A DNA stretch of 64,000 nucleotides from Hyposmocoma kahamanoa (GCF_003589595.1 NW_020654133.1:127345-191344), one strand, 5' to 3'. Positions 24,801 through 34,559 are shown, numbered from the stretch's first letter. A program made the numbers and translations. The notes: generated by a model from the sequence alone, not told the origin.

Positions 24801-27800
24801 GAACCTCTTATACCGGACTCTTCAAGTCTTTCCAGGAGTATGTCATGTCTAAGTGTGTCAAATGCCCTACTGTAGTCGATGAAAACTATTAGTACATGTT
24901 TTTTACCGTTCAGATGTTCATACATACTGTCAGTGAACTTGGTAAGCAGCTGCGTGGTACTCCTATTGGGTTGAAAGCCGTATTGATTGCAGTTGAGTAT
25001 GTTATTTTTTTTATAGAAAGTATGGATTTGGTTGCATATGTACTTTTCTATGATCTTGTCTATAGTTGGTAGGATTGTTATGGGTCTATAATTGTTCATA
25101 TCGCTATGCGTACCCTTTTTATAGATTGGCCTGACGATACCTGTCTTCAATTCAACAGGATATTTTCCAGTTGCCACACTGAGGTTAATCAATCTAGCGA
25201 TGGATTGGGTAATCTTAGTACAAAGATTTTTTACGTCAAACGCACGTATACCGTCACATCCTGGGGCTTTTTCCCTATTAATTGATTTTATTATTTTATC
25301 TATTCTATCATTATTTGCTTTCTGAAACCTCATTGTAACGTTCGCACTGTTAATATATGTATTTTTATCCAAGACTTTCTTTTCACAGGTAGGTATGATC
25401 GATTTTACACTATTTTCGAAGGTACAAGCAAACTGGTTAGCAATATCTACCGAATTTGTGTAGTATTTACTGAATGAATTTAGTATTACATTGTCTACGG
25501 AGTGTCTAATTCTACCAGTTATTTTGTTAAGGATGTGCCAGAGCTTTTTCGGGTTTTTTAAGTTATTGGTTATTTCATTCCTAATTATTTGATTCTTATT
25601 CTTTTGTATTATTTTATTTGCCTTATTTCTGGCACGGTTATATTCTAATTTTAAAATTTTATTAGTGTAGTCTTTCCGCAAGTCATTGTACAGCACATCT
25701 CTGCGCTCACAAGCATTAATAATCTTATTACTTAACCAGTTGGCATTTATACATTTTGAGTTTAATTTAACTTTTACTGTTGTTTCCGATTCTTTGTAAC
25801 ATTTTTTAACATTATTGTATATAAAATTGTAAATTTTATTAGGACATTCAAATTGGTTTGTATATTCCCACTCAATGTTATTTAATAGATGCGATAATTT
25901 TTTGAGTTATATGTGGTTTTAAATTTATACGCACCCTGTAGTGGTGATGTCCCTACGCAGGCGATAACAATCATTCGATGATCCGCTAGTAATGTTCCGA
26001 GCGCTGCAGTATACAGGTTCTGCGTACTGGATCTAGCGTAAATGTGGTCAATACATGATTTACTGACTTTTTCTTTTCTTTGTTCTATTCTTGTAAAGTC
26101 CGTAATTCCGCACACAAGTCCCGCGTTGTACATGGTTGTGCTATACTTGTGTTTTATAGGTAGATCTTGTTTTAAATCGATGTTGGTGTCGCCTAATACG
26201 AGTAAGTCGCTGTTACGGTTATTGGCGAGAAGTAGCTTGTGTAATTCCTCGACAAATAAGTGTTTACTATTTTGTGGTGGACGATAAATCGCGTATAGAT
26301 GGATTGAATAGTTATTTTGTGTTGTGATTACTCCTTGCAGGCATTCAAACAGGTACGTATTAGTGTTGGTTTTTACGAATTTGTGCTTCTTGTTTACATA
26401 TACTATAATTCCACCGCCCTTTCTTGTTTTTCGTAGTTTAGTGTACATGTCATAGCCCTCCAAGTGATACAGACAGCTTATGTTGTCCGAAATATTTGCC
26501 TCAGTAATTACTACTACGTCTAAATTAGGTTTACAGGAATACACGACTTGTTCCAAAGATGAAAAATTTTTTATCATTGACCTAATGTTAACGTGCACGC
26601 ACAAAAAGTTAATATTGTTATGTATGTTGTTTAGAAAAGTTTGTAGGTTAGAACAATCGAACAATTCGTAAATATCATCACTTATTGGTGATATATTCAT
26701 TATTTTTGGGGGTAGATTAATTACTTACAATTGTATATGTTGCGTATGTAGTTATAATAAGTGTCTAGCGTACTTAAGTAGATTGTTGTAGTTTTTTAAT
26801 ATCGTCAAGGTTTCTTACAATTATACTTTTCTGGTTCACTCCCTCTTGACGTACGCGTATGAGTCCTTTCTTGCACCATATATATTTGTATTTTTCCTTT
26901 AGCTCCTGCTTCGCGTGCCATAGCAGTCTTTTATTAAAAGGTGTTAGGGCTTCATTAATGTAAATTGGGATGTTAGCTATAGGTACTTGTACATTGGGGA
27001 GAATATCTCGTACTCGAATTTTAGAATTTTCGTTCTTACCCTTTCCTTTGTAAAGTTCGAGCCATTTTTCTTGACATTTCTCACTTTTAAGTTTAATCAT
27101 TATGACACCTGGTTTGTCGTTTCTAGTTGTACGTCTCATTGCACCTTCAACTTCGTCTATAGGGGCGTCGATGTGCATGGCAAGCTTCTTAATTATTTCC
27201 ATGGAATTTTGGTTTTCCTCCTGGGGTACATTCATAATTTCGAGGTAGGATGCTAGCTTTTCCTGTTCCATTTCCTGTAAGCGTTGTTCTAGAGCTCCAA
27301 CTCGCGTTTCAAAGTGGGTATTTTTGTTAACCAGGTCTAAGTTTTTCTTTTTTAGTTCTTGTATATTTTGCTTTAAGGATTCCATAGTCTCAACCATCTC
27401 ATCCATTTTCTCAGTGTGGAACTGTAGGGACATTGTTAGCTCTCGCATTTCTCTTTTAACCGCCATCTCCACCTCCTGTGCGATGTCACTTAGCAACTGT
27501 TTCACATTGATTTGCACCGATTGATTACGCTTATCACTTAATAGTTCCGAACTAGGATCAACATCATCATCCTCCTCAGGAATTATAAACGAACGGCGTT
27601 TTGATGAATTTTGATGACATTCTTGACAAATCCATTCTAAGTTGTCGGTGACACGCAGGGCTGCAAGCTGTTTGCTGGATAGTCCAGAACATTGATTGGT
27701 CCCGTGAACTATCTTCTCGCACTTACTGCACTCCATGCCAGGGTTCTTTTTGGTAATCGGTTTATTGCATCTATCACATTTAGTCATGATGTCGGTAGAT

Positions 27801-30800
27801 CGAAAAAAAAAGACAAAGGTGAATAATAAAAGCGTGTTAGCTGTATGACTATTGGACGACGACTGATATGGACAAAGAGGCTAAAGACTCAGTATTGCTC
27901 ATTGTGCTCAACTGTAGCTAGCTGTTCGTTTGCTAAATAAACTACCTCCAGGCTATCGATCAGCGTCATCAAGATAAAAAAGGGAATTTTGACCTTTTTC
28001 AGAGTTACGATTTGTGATATGGAGATTAGCAATGGTTTGTTGTTTACTCGTCATTGTTTTTTACCTCAGGTATGGGTCTTTTAAGTCTTTGTGAGGGAGC
28101 ACAGTAGACTGGTTCCACACTACACTGGCGAATTCCAAATAACTCCGAACAAGATTATTAAAAAGTATAGTTTTTGTTTTCACTGATTTGAAATATTTTG
28201 AGTTACGTTTCAGGAAACCCAGTTATCTAACCCAATGTTATCTATGTATGTATTACATTTTAGTTCACTCTCAATTGTAAAAATGTTAATTTACATGAAA
28301 AGATTAAAGAATATTAAGTATACAAAACTACGCAGGTTAAGTATACTAAAACTATGTAGGTCCTCATTTATTATAGCTGAAAACCGCATTCAAAAATCTT
28401 CGTTGAGTAAGAAATGGCAGTTATCGCAATTTCCAGAACAATAATTGCTCGTTATTCAATATCAAAAATTTTGCATTGTATGGCTGTCATCTCAGTGTGC
28501 GACATGGTTTATCTAAGTTTATAGAAGCCACCGTGACACCATGAAAACGCACCATTATAAGTAAACTTACCAGTATACTGGTAACATTACGTCGAGTGCC
28601 ACCTTTAAAAATCTTTGTTGAGGCGAAAACTATAGTAACGTTTGTGGCAATGTGATTGTTGTCCATACCGCAATGGGCCGCTGTCACTACATGGTAGTTT
28701 GTCAATAATGTTGATCCACACACAGATACACGTCCGTTTTCTAGTTTTATTATAAGGCCACCCTGTAAAATTATAACTTAACCTTAAAATTAATTAATAG
28801 ATTCAGGCGGTACTTTGTGGAAGGCCATGTTAATGCGGTGGGAGGGTGGGATAATTAACTGCATGAAAAAATATTCAACACAAGCGCAGCTATTTTGCAC
28901 AATTTAACTTTCACTGGGTTCGCGGAGTAGCAAATGAATTTACTTCCATTTTTATTAACCTTAAAAATTAAAAAAGTCTGCAACATGCATTTAGAAAAAT
29001 TCGGTCAAATAATAATCTAAAATTAATTTGTATACAATGATCATTGACTTACAATTGTATGGACGTCGGGTCCGCGCTAAAAAGTGTCCGAACTTATAGG
29101 GCGTTAAAATCGTATACAGAGCGTCATTCACGCTCTAGTCTTCGTTTGTTCGACTGACAGCGAAGCAAGCAAAATTAGACAGTACTGCGATGACATTACA
29201 ATTTAATTTCAACGTTTTAGCTTTTTCATATTCCTTTACATGTCACTACGTTTAAATAGGTTCACTTGGGACATTTTTTTCGTGGTTTTTGTATTAGACC
29301 CGTCGTCCAATTATTTGTAAGTCAATGACAATGATGTATTTTTATTCTGTTTTAATTCTCTTTTTTGGTATTTCTAATCTATGTACGTATACCTTTTGGG
29401 AAACTGTAAGTGCATAGAGTTATGTATGAAGTTTCCATACTGGTCTTATTATACAGTGTTTTTTTTCAAATGGGACACTATAGGGAAATCCAAAATCGTA
29501 GATGTTACAAGGAAACTGTCTTAAGTCTTTCTTTTTGTAAAAACAGTTTTGGTATAGTATTCTTTGGTCAAGCGTGAGTTGTTCATAAAAATGAGTATAA
29601 TTGATCAAAGTTTTTTTAGTGCTAATTGACTCATGACAAATTTTTTGTTAATGCTGTTAGACTCAGTTTCTTATAATAAAGATTTTATAATAATCGAGGC
29701 AGCAGAAGTTTATCAAATTTAATAAAATGTTATTTGTACGAAAAAGCTTCTTAAAAAGAAAACTCGTCCCATACAACGAAATGATAATTTCATGAGAGCG
29801 AGTCGATTAGCGCAAAAAAATTTTCATAAATTTTATTCATTTTTACTCACGTTTGACCAAAAAATTTACATTGCCTAAAAATGGTTCCTAAGACAGTTAC
29901 CTTGTATCTTCTATGTTTCGAATTTCCCCATACTGTCCCAATAAAAAAAATCATTTTATAATGTTACAACATCTAAGTTTAGTGAAGAAAACTTACTAAA
30001 TACGGAAAGTCTCCGAGTTCAGCACCCACACCATTAACAATTCTAGTACTCGCTCTAAGCCTCGATGTAGAATCAGACAATTCATGAGCCCTTAACTTCT
30101 CAGCTGACGGTATACCAATATTATCATGATAGTTACAAAAGTATTTTTCCCATGCAGTTGGTTTCCTTCTTCCTTTTCTTATAAAAGCTTTACTCACAGT
30201 CCTTTCTTGTCTAATTAGAGGACCCCATTCAATCTTCATGGTAATTGTTTCATCGTCTTTTTTCTCAAATTTTATTTTTGGGGTTACTGGTCTGTCTATT
30301 TCTTCTTCCACTACAAGGTCATGCTTAAAATCTTCTAATTCTAATTGCTTCAATTCCTTGTCAAATATTTGTGAGTCTGAATTTTCCAAATTCTTTTTGT
30401 CGCTGAATTCTGCTGATATTTCATATGAATCTTGTTCTTCATGCGATTTTGATTCGTATTCTGTATCATCAAAGTCGCCTTGTTTTTCATTTGAACTTGG
30501 GGTTACACTTTCATTGTCAGTTACGTCTTCATACAGATATTTTTTAATATTTCGACCATAGTTTGAATTTAATGCGTCATTAAATAATTCCGCTACATGT
30601 TGGTTTATACCGATACCGCCTGTGTGTTTGTTATGGTTAAAATTCGCTATTTCAACGTTCGAGTTTATATTTTTATCAATATCTTGATTTGATATACTTT
30701 CTATATATTGGTTAAGAGTTGGGGTTTGCTCGACATTTAAAACAACTTTCTTGTTTGAATTCCCGTCTACTAAATCTTCTATCACATCATGTCCTGAGTC

Positions 30801-31292
30801 CAAATTGTTGACCGCTATATTATTTTGAACTAAAATATTATTTTTAGATCGTACTGAGTTGTCTTTCAGGTTTTTATCTGTGTTTGCATTTGAAATTTTA
30901 TCCAATTTATATATATTTATAGGAATTACATCGTACCAGTCTGTATCCGTATCATATATCACATTTATGTTTACATTTTGCTTTAAATAAATATTCACAT
31001 CCCCATCTCTTTCTCCGTTTCTCTTGTCTTTTATCTGGCCTGTATCCGTGTAAAAACTATTTATGTCTGTTTTCACATTCTGTGTCATTTTTTCATTCTC
31101 GTCTTGGCCTGAGTATGAGATTGCGTTTGTGCTGATAGTCTCAAGCCGATCTGAATTTTTATGCATGTATCTTCTGACATTTGTGACTTCTTTTGATCTG
31201 TAACTATCTTTTTGGTACTCCCTTCGGTCTGACTTTAAACTTATGTGTACACTAACAAGATTTAGAATATTTAATATATTTAAAAGTAACAT
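12504..31292 (-). CDS. Protease A: secreted chymotrypsin/collagenase-like S1 protease with long pro-region (6 exons)
   Basis: Coding exons are join(12504-12683, 16220-16416, 17880-17981, 21458-21533, 28571-28762, 29997-31292) on the complement: 2043 nt, 680 residues, all introns GT-AG and in phase. The order is signal peptide (about residues 1-18), roughly 400 residues of Asn/Asp/Lys/Glu/Ser-rich low complexity, a conserved YHDNIGIPSAEKLRAHE block, the activation site R|IVNG, and a trypsin fold of about 260 residues with a Lys/Arg-rich C-terminal tail. The triad is complete: TAAHC (His), NDVAL (Asp), GDSGGPL (Ser). Residue 189 reads as Gly, arguing against trypsin specificity. Cysteines match the 42-58, 168-182 and 191-220 disulfides. 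The family is the expanded lepidopteran chymotrypsin/collagenase group; substrate unknown. Intron 2 holds a LINE. Confidence 0.9.
13270..14214. mobile_element. PIF/Harbinger-like non-autonomous element (945 bp)
   Basis: Ends GGGCCTGTTTC and AACGCGCCC, with subterminal inverted GTAACGTTTTATTCATCGTT and GTCGTGAC-type motifs. A 3-bp TTA duplication flanks both sides (13267-13269, 14215-14217), as expected for PIF/Harbinger. An internal frame (13550-13689) with MYYFLKRRKRKQ and LGTFNFIKK resembles the start of a Harbinger transposase; the rest is absent. Confidence 0.8.
14445..14872 (+). mobile_element. M1 element copy 3
   Basis: CATCGAGTATATAACCAG at left, TATATACTCAATG at right; internally shorter than other copies (a deletion around 14540). 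Confidence 0.9.
14873..15365 (+). pseudogene. Non-LTR retrotransposon 3' end fragment
   Basis: A decayed frame with RTNLMIHSLVSRMLPNYNSL and SHADLDIYFDSL resembles the C-terminus of a LINE ORF2. A 3' untranslated part follows, ending in an AATAAATAAATAAAG tail. It is adjacent to M1 copy 3. Confidence 0.6.
15366..15752 (-). mobile_element. PIF/Harbinger-like element fragment
   Basis: The reverse complement matches the left part of the 13270-14214 element, including GTCGTGTCTAGCTGTTCCCA and the TTTGCACGACAGAAT block, so the two form a distant inverted pair. Confidence 0.7.
15760..15801. repeat. (TA)n microsatellite
   Basis: About 40 bp of alternating TA with one G interruption. Confidence 0.97.
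16030..16076. repeat. Perfect 18-bp inverted repeat, 11-nt loop
   Basis: Arms AGTTATTGAAAAGTGAGT and its exact complement flank GTGGTAAACAT. Located in intron 5 of protease A, about 140 bp from exon 5. Confidence 0.95.
16220..16416 (-). CDS. Protease A exon 5 (catalytic Ser)
   Basis: 197 nt. Contains SDCLKVYG, TLCGDG and GGTCFGDSGGPL. Acceptor GCAG after an A/T run; donor GTAAGA at 16214-16219; phase 0 out. Confidence 0.95.
16575..16800 (-). pseudogene. RTE-like reverse transcriptase fragment
   Basis: The minus strand keeps [20 protein letters not shown] and TNIALGIAKLK with an in-frame stop. Paralogous to 5592-5895. Confidence 0.78.
16911..17200 (-). mobile_element. SINE family E (nearly complete)
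   Basis: The minus strand reads leader, CTTAGTTGGTATAGCGTC (A-box region), GGTTCGATTCCGGCC (B box), then GTTCGATCTTTGTATTAATA. The B box is intact. It sits in intron 4 of protease A. Confidence 0.85.
17205..17350 (-). mobile_element. SINE family E (3' portion)
   Basis: Tandem neighbour of the previous copy, same orientation; tail plus tRNA-like head through CCAACTAAGC. Confidence 0.82.
17411..17647. mobile_element. Short TIR element (237 bp)
   Basis: Starts GGCTGGTTTCACAG and ends CTCTGAAACCAGCC, an inverted repeat with one mismatch. TA flanks both ends. Lies in intron 4 of protease A. Confidence 0.75.
17880..17981 (-). CDS. Protease A exon 4
   Basis: 102 nt, phase 1 on both sides. Encodes INRIVLPAGTLMKEKFVG and ends AAGYGRTSD, the conserved G[YF]G segment before the autolysis loop. 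Confidence 0.92.
18036..18690 (-). pseudogene. LINE 3' fragment nested in Harbinger-like element
   Basis: The minus strand encodes a decayed ORF2 end with GQLTALSTRLYNKINKS and LRKWLQKLSYEKTEELL. A 3' region with a (TG)n run and a tail of repeated AATA units follows. Confidence 0.65.
18305..18358. repeat. (TG)n microsatellite
   Basis: Interrupted TG/GTGT run inside the nested LINE fragment. Confidence 0.9.
19180..19745 (+). pseudogene. Jockey/CR1-like LINE RT C-terminal fragment
   Basis: A frame with one stop keeps AARKLGILSKVRRYFTPGQL, YQAQVWSCMVYCCHLWNGS, ..LDSIDKRSKRLIGD and SLEHRRKVACLSVFYRIYHG, the thumb/C-terminal part of a jockey-superfamily ORF2. The RT catalytic core is missing. 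Located in intron 3 of protease A, opposite strand. Confidence 0.8.
19770..19880 (+). mobile_element. SINE family F fragment
   Basis: Matches CCACGCAGAGGTGCCGCGTT and the ATATTTGTATGGCCTACATT body of the 8292-8514 SINE. A reverse fragment of the same SINE lies at 19040-19130 and a family D scrap at 19885-19940. Confidence 0.7.
19950..21457. other. Intronic stretch without recognised repeats
   Basis: Part of intron 3 of protease A. 20880-20950 is an unusually GC-rich patch of GCGGGCGCGC-type units; 20000-20650 has scattered GACCCG/CGGGTC motifs that may mark an old TIR element. No exon was recognised. Confidence 0.35.
21458..21533 (-). CDS. Protease A exon 3 (catalytic Asp)
   Basis: 76 nt encoding LHPNYQ..QNDVALMSMKYT with the catalytic Asp. 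GCAG acceptor and GTAAGT donor; phase 0 in, phase 1 out. Confidence 0.93.
22035..22498 (+). mobile_element. M1 element copy 4 with internal palindrome
   Basis: CATCGACTATATAACC at left, TATATGCTCGATG at right. Unlike other copies it contains a perfect palindromic duplication of TTTGGAATATACGGAG (22323-22338 and 22344-22359). Confidence 0.9.
22809..23267 (+). mobile_element. M1 element copy 5
   Basis: Both termini are diverged (TCGTATTTAACCAG at left, TATGTACTCGA at right), but the interior matches M1 throughout. The 3' tail of the LINE abuts its right end. Confidence 0.85.
23744..26700 (-). pseudogene. LINE ORF2: AP endonuclease plus reverse transcriptase, one frameshift
   Basis: The first 272 codons (26700-25882) encode an APE-type endonuclease: NIRSM, VVITEANISD, LVLGDTNIDL, SCIDHIY and LADHRMIV. 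A one-base loss in a run of six A at about 25893-25898 shifts the frame. The RT part then runs open to 23744, with RPITILPTIDKIIEKYI, NQYGFQPNRSTTQLL, FIDYSRAFDTLRHDIL, TAQGSVLGP and the catalytic FADDT box. LINE ORF2 nicks DNA and reverse-transcribes its RNA at the target; this copy cannot make the full fusion without frameshifting. Confidence 0.88.
26774..27787 (-). CDS. LINE ORF1 protein: PHD-type zinc finger plus coiled coil
   Basis: 337 residues, uninterrupted. Residues about 4-57 form a PHD-like finger (CDRCNKP, CSKCEKIVH, CQECHQ). Residues about 95-175 are a heptad-rich coiled coil with Met/Glu/Lys. The remainder (VPQEENQ.., MRRTTRNDKPGVIMIKL) resembles the RNA-binding part of LINE ORF1p proteins. 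It probably binds element RNA as a nucleic-acid chaperone. It starts at an ATG and stops 73 bp before the ORF2 ATG. Confidence 0.85.
   Translation of the reverse strand: MTKCDRCNKPITKKNPGMECSKCEKIVHGTNQCSGLSSKQLAALRVTDNLEWICQECHQNSSKRRSFIIPEEDDDVDPSSELLSDKRNQSVQINVKQLLSDIAQEVEMAVKREMRELTMSLQFHTEKMDEMVETMESLKQNIQELKKKNLDLVNKNTHFETRVGALEQRLQEMEQEKLASYLEIMNVPQEENQNSMEIIKKLAMHIDAPIDEVEGAMRRTTRNDKPGVIMIKLKSEKCQEKWLELYKGKGKNENSKIRVRDILPNVQVPIANIPIYINEALTPFNKRLLWHAKQELKEKYKYIWCKKGLIRVRQEGVNQKSIIVRNLDDIKKLQQST
27991..28570. other. Protease A intron 2, right part
   Basis: AT-rich intronic DNA between the LINE 5' end and exon 2. No repeat or exon recognised. Confidence 0.4.
28571..28762 (-). CDS. Protease A exon 2 (catalytic His)
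   Basis: 64 codons, phase 0 at both ends. Encodes GGLIIKLENG, VCGSTLL, then VVTAAHC with the catalytic His, and IFKGGTR. Both Cys42 and Cys58 are present. Exon 2 of protease B has exactly the same length. Confidence 0.94.
29042..29327 (+). mobile_element. M2 element copy 2 (286 bp)
   Basis: CATTGACTTACAA to TTGTAAGTCAATG, flanked by a perfect 8-bp duplication ACAATGAT (29034-29041, 29328-29335). Located in intron 1 of protease A. Confidence 0.96.
29997..31292 (-). CDS. Protease A exon 1: signal peptide, pro-region, activation site
   Basis: 432 codons, ending in phase 0 at a GTAAGT donor (29991-29996) just after GDFPYL. Starts MLLLNILNILNLVSVHIS, a plausible signal peptide. The acidic/amide-rich middle has no CLIP or other named domain and only one Cys before the catalytic domain (WEKYFCNYH). 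Cleavage after SLRASTR-type sequence would release IVNG. Confidence 0.9.
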
Positions 31293-31870
31293 TTATATTT
31301 TATAAAATATTTAATTTATAATTGACACTCGGACATTATACAAAGCGTGCAAACGACGCCTGTTTGAAATGGAGATAACCATGTTTCTGGGTTCAGTACT
31401 ATATTCACAATTAAAAATGACTTTATTTTGACGTTATCCAAATTATTATTATTTTGGCTTGTAGTTGCATTATATTCTCACAAACTAACTATAATAGGTA
31501 AAGTAGTTACAGTTAGTGGAAGGTTATCAGTCATAAAATGTATATTTATTTCATTTCCACTTGTTCGATCGACTGGTAATTTCGTATCCGATGGAAATCT
31601 AATGGATTTAAAACTCTCACTGCACTTAGAATCCTTACTGAAAATCAGTGGAGTAAACGCTTGCGCTTTCCAGCAAATACCCTTTTGTTACTGCGACTGC
31701 TGGCACCGCAAACTATCTTTATACTTAGTGTGTTTGCTTATGTTTATTTATATGATGTGTGGTTTAATCTAATTTTAGTTTTGTTTGTGATTTTGTTTCT
31801 TAATTATTTGTGTCATATGTGAATGTTTTTTAATTATTTTTTCTTGTGTGGTGTCATTTGTTTCCTTTCA
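31293..31870. other. Region upstream of protease A
   Basis: AT-rich; should contain the promoter of protease A. No TATA box or initiator could be assigned with confidence. Confidence 0.3.
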
Positions 31871-31876
31871 TTCATT

Positions 31877-32148
31877 CGATGGCCTCCGCGGTCGAGTGGC
31901 TTGCACACCGATTTTCATGGTGTCATCATATCTGAGGTCGATCTCCGGCCGGGTCACTGCACAAAACTAAGTTTTCTACTCCTTGAGACAGGGGAGGTTC
32001 GAGGGTTATGTGGAACTAACCAACTAACCCCCTCCCCCGGTTGACTCTAATGTGTTCAAGGGGAGTACTAACCGTATCTCCTTTCAACACTGCAATAAAC
32101 ACCCTGGCGCAACCTAGAACGCACGCGAACAAAATGAAAAAAAAAAAA
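31877..32148 (+). mobile_element. tRNA-derived SINE with poly(A) tail
   Basis: Head GGCCTCCGCGGTCGAGTGGC (A box) and GGTCGATCTCC (B-box-like), a body of about 200 bp with GGGGAGTACTAACCG, and an A13 tail at 32136-32148. Distinct from families E and F. Confidence 0.75.
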
Positions 32149-32305
32149 AACAGTTATAATTTCTCCAGTGAAATGAAAATCAGGTGCTTATTCTTAATCG
32201 CTTCCTAGGAGCATTGATCAGAATCGTGATTCCACTTCATCCTGCTAATTATCTACTTCCATCGGCTACGCTCAGTTGCCTGGTGGAATGCGGCGCTGAC
32301 AGATA

Positions 32306-32565
32306 ATTGGACGTAGTTAAACAAAAAGGATCCAATGCACATCCAGTCACTTTCGAGATATGGCAGTTTAAAGTTTAAAAGTGTTTTTCACTCTTGTTTT
32401 AATTTCAAAACTTATAATGTCACGTAATTCCAGAGATATTTATTTATGTTTATGTTGTTTTTTTTTGCTGATCTAAGAGGTTACACTTTAGGAACCGTTT
32501 GGTGCATATAACTAATTTTTTGATAATTTTGTGGATTGGATCCTTTTTGCCTAACTACGTCCAAT
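32306..32565. mobile_element. Short TIR element (260 bp)
   Basis: Left end ATTGGACGTAGTTAAACAAA, continuing to GGATCCAAT. The right end is its complement with two mismatches. No open frame. Confidence 0.85.
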
Positions 32566-32859
32566 TCCAGTTCTACGGGAATCTTATCCGACCACCGTTT
32601 GAGATTCTTGTCTCTAAGTCTTTTTCCTTCCACCTTATCATCAAACGCTTCAGGTTACTAGCATTTCTAAGCGCAACGTGACCAAAATTGTGTATCACAC
32701 GCTGCATGCAGATTGAAGACAGACGGTGTGCATTGTCTTTTTCCTATACAAAAATGTAAGTACGCATTTCACCTCCATCTCACCTGATGGAAAGTAACGA
32801 TGAGGTCGACGATAGAGCATGCTCATCTAAAGGGGCACGTGAGTCGCCCTTTAAGTCGT

Positions 32860-32945
32860 TAGTTATGTCCGGACATTGTCACTGCCCCGGTGGTGTGTGG
32901 TATACCCTAGGGGACGGTATAAAAACTAATGTAGAAAGATATGGG
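32860..32945 (-). repeat. GC-rich repeat family G fragment
   Basis: Shares AACTAATGTAGAAAGATATG and adjacent sequence with 49780-49960, and with the end of 42415-43205 in the opposite sense. Confidence 0.6.
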
Positions 32946-33042
32946 ACTGCCCCGTTGTAATGTAACGCCTCATCCTGGAAAGAATGCCAATTGTCTATCT
33001 TATGTTACTGCCAATTCTCTGCCTGTCGACGTTTGTGATTGT

Positions 33043-33285
33043 TCATGTTTCTGCATCATATAGAGAGAAGACAAGTTTGTGAATTATAAGTCTTTTAGTT
33101 CTGCTTCCGATATTCTTGTCTCTTCTCTTGCTCAGTTGCGTCATTGACTTTGTATTTCTGGTACACAGCTGCTCCCACTCGTTATCAATAATTCGTGTGC
33201 AATTGGTACAATCATAATTGATGTTGGGAACCAATAGTCCGTGTGCGCATGCGTGTAGCATACTGAGCACCATAGCTAAAGCCAT
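33043..33285 (-). CDS. Candidate small secreted protein (80 aa), unrecognised
   Basis: Begins MALAMVLSMLHACAHG, which reads as a signal peptide. A short segment with three Cys (DCTNCTRIIDNEWEQLC) and a basic Lys/Arg-rich C-terminal half follow. The ATG at 33285 is preceded by an in-frame stop, so the frame is complete as a single exon. It lies between the two proteases. There is no homologous motif, and it could be a chance frame; intergenic position and lack of a repeat match are the only other points in favour. Confidence 0.22.
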   Translation of the reverse strand: MALAMVLSMLHACAHGLLVPNINYDCTNCTRIIDNEWEQLCTRNTKSMTQLSKRRDKNIGSRTKRLIIHKLVFSLYDAET

Positions 33286-33971
33286 CACAGATAACAACTA
33301 CGGAACCAAATACTCCATTGCCGGTAACGTTTTTGAAATGAAAATTGCAATTAATTTCCATGTTATAGCGTATGTCAATTTAAAATTCAATTTGCTATTA
33401 TAATGTTCGCGTCATATACATTAGACACGGATATGAAATCACTGTACGAACACAGAACATTTAATAAACAGTCGGTACGAATTAAAAATACCCAGTTACA
33501 AATAGTGTACCCTAGGAAGTCAATTAAAGTCACTATTTGAAGTTAACAACTTCTCAACACCAATTTCACGATGCAAGGGTCGCCTTGGAGCCGATGTTCG
33601 TGAATTCGTATCAGTTGCGCTCGAAACAGCGGGGTCCTGGGATTCGAAAGCTCAGAACTTATATAAAGAGTTGTGTCGCTAACTCAGGCTAAGAACTCAC
33701 GGAGCAATAAGTACTCAAGACATTGCACATTTGTGCGATCCGCCATTGTTGTGGAACGGATTGCAAAATTGGCGGGAGATGATCGCAAGTTCCGCGGTTA
33801 TTTACAATCGATCGAGATCGCTGGATATTGCCAGGGCACACACCAGGAATGAGCTAGCGCGTTGTACTTACTTCATGGAAGACATAAAAGAAAAAGACGT
33901 AAAAGATTCTGGTTGCATCAGGAAAGACATTTACCGATTATTCGTAGTTTTTATGAACGAGATAATAGCTC

Positions 33972-34215
33972 TAGTAGCAGTAGAGCTCCTTATGAAAGAG
34001 CTCGTCCGAGGAGGTGCTGCTACCTTACCTGTTTCTGCCGCCAAGCAGTAATGTCAGCATTACTGTTTCCATTTTTAAAGGGTATGGGTGCTGGTGAAAT
34101 TACAGGCACATGGGACTTGTCAACTAATGCCCCTTAGATCTTTGTGATTTACTGCAACTGCTATGGACAGGCGTGTACCTTACCATCAGGCGTACGACTT
34201 GTTCGTCCCGTCACT
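33972..34215 (+). repeat. Repeat family D copy
   Basis: GTAGCAGTAGAGCTCCTTAT through GCCGCCAAGCAGTAATGTCA to TTACCATCAGGCGTACGACT, near full length. Confidence 0.8.
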
Positions 34216-34559
34216 TGATAGTATAAAAGAAAATGAAGAAACGCACCGCCGGCGATGCGACCGCAGAGCGCGTCTACCGCTGAGTGTGTCGCCGACAGCG
34301 CAAGCGCTCCGACAAGTTTTTCATTTACATTACAATCGTGTTACAGCTCCAGCATTCGGTTCCGCACGACTGCACACGGCGGGCAACGTTATTTTGACCT
34401 CTCTGGGCGCGTGCTTGGGTTCCTTTTTCGTCGAAGTGAGCGCCTGGTGTCATTAGACAGATATAGTAGGCTATTATAGCAGAGGTATTTTCAATTTTGT
34501 ATGGGTTTGATGTATTTGTTACGTTTTAATAATCTGGCTATTGTGCCAAATACTGTAGA

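Larger units (their letters stand above)
23274..27990 (-). mobile_element. Nearly full-length jockey-superfamily (CR1/Daphne-like) LINE
   Basis: Minus-strand element in intron 2 of protease A, same orientation as the gene. Order: 5' region (border uncertain, about 27800-27990), ORF1 (26774-27787), ORF2 (23744-26700), a 3' UTR of about 470 bp, and an (ATAA)n tail at 23276-23305. ORF1 is intact and ORF2 has one visible break, so the copy is young. A target-site duplication was not found. Confidence 0.9.
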
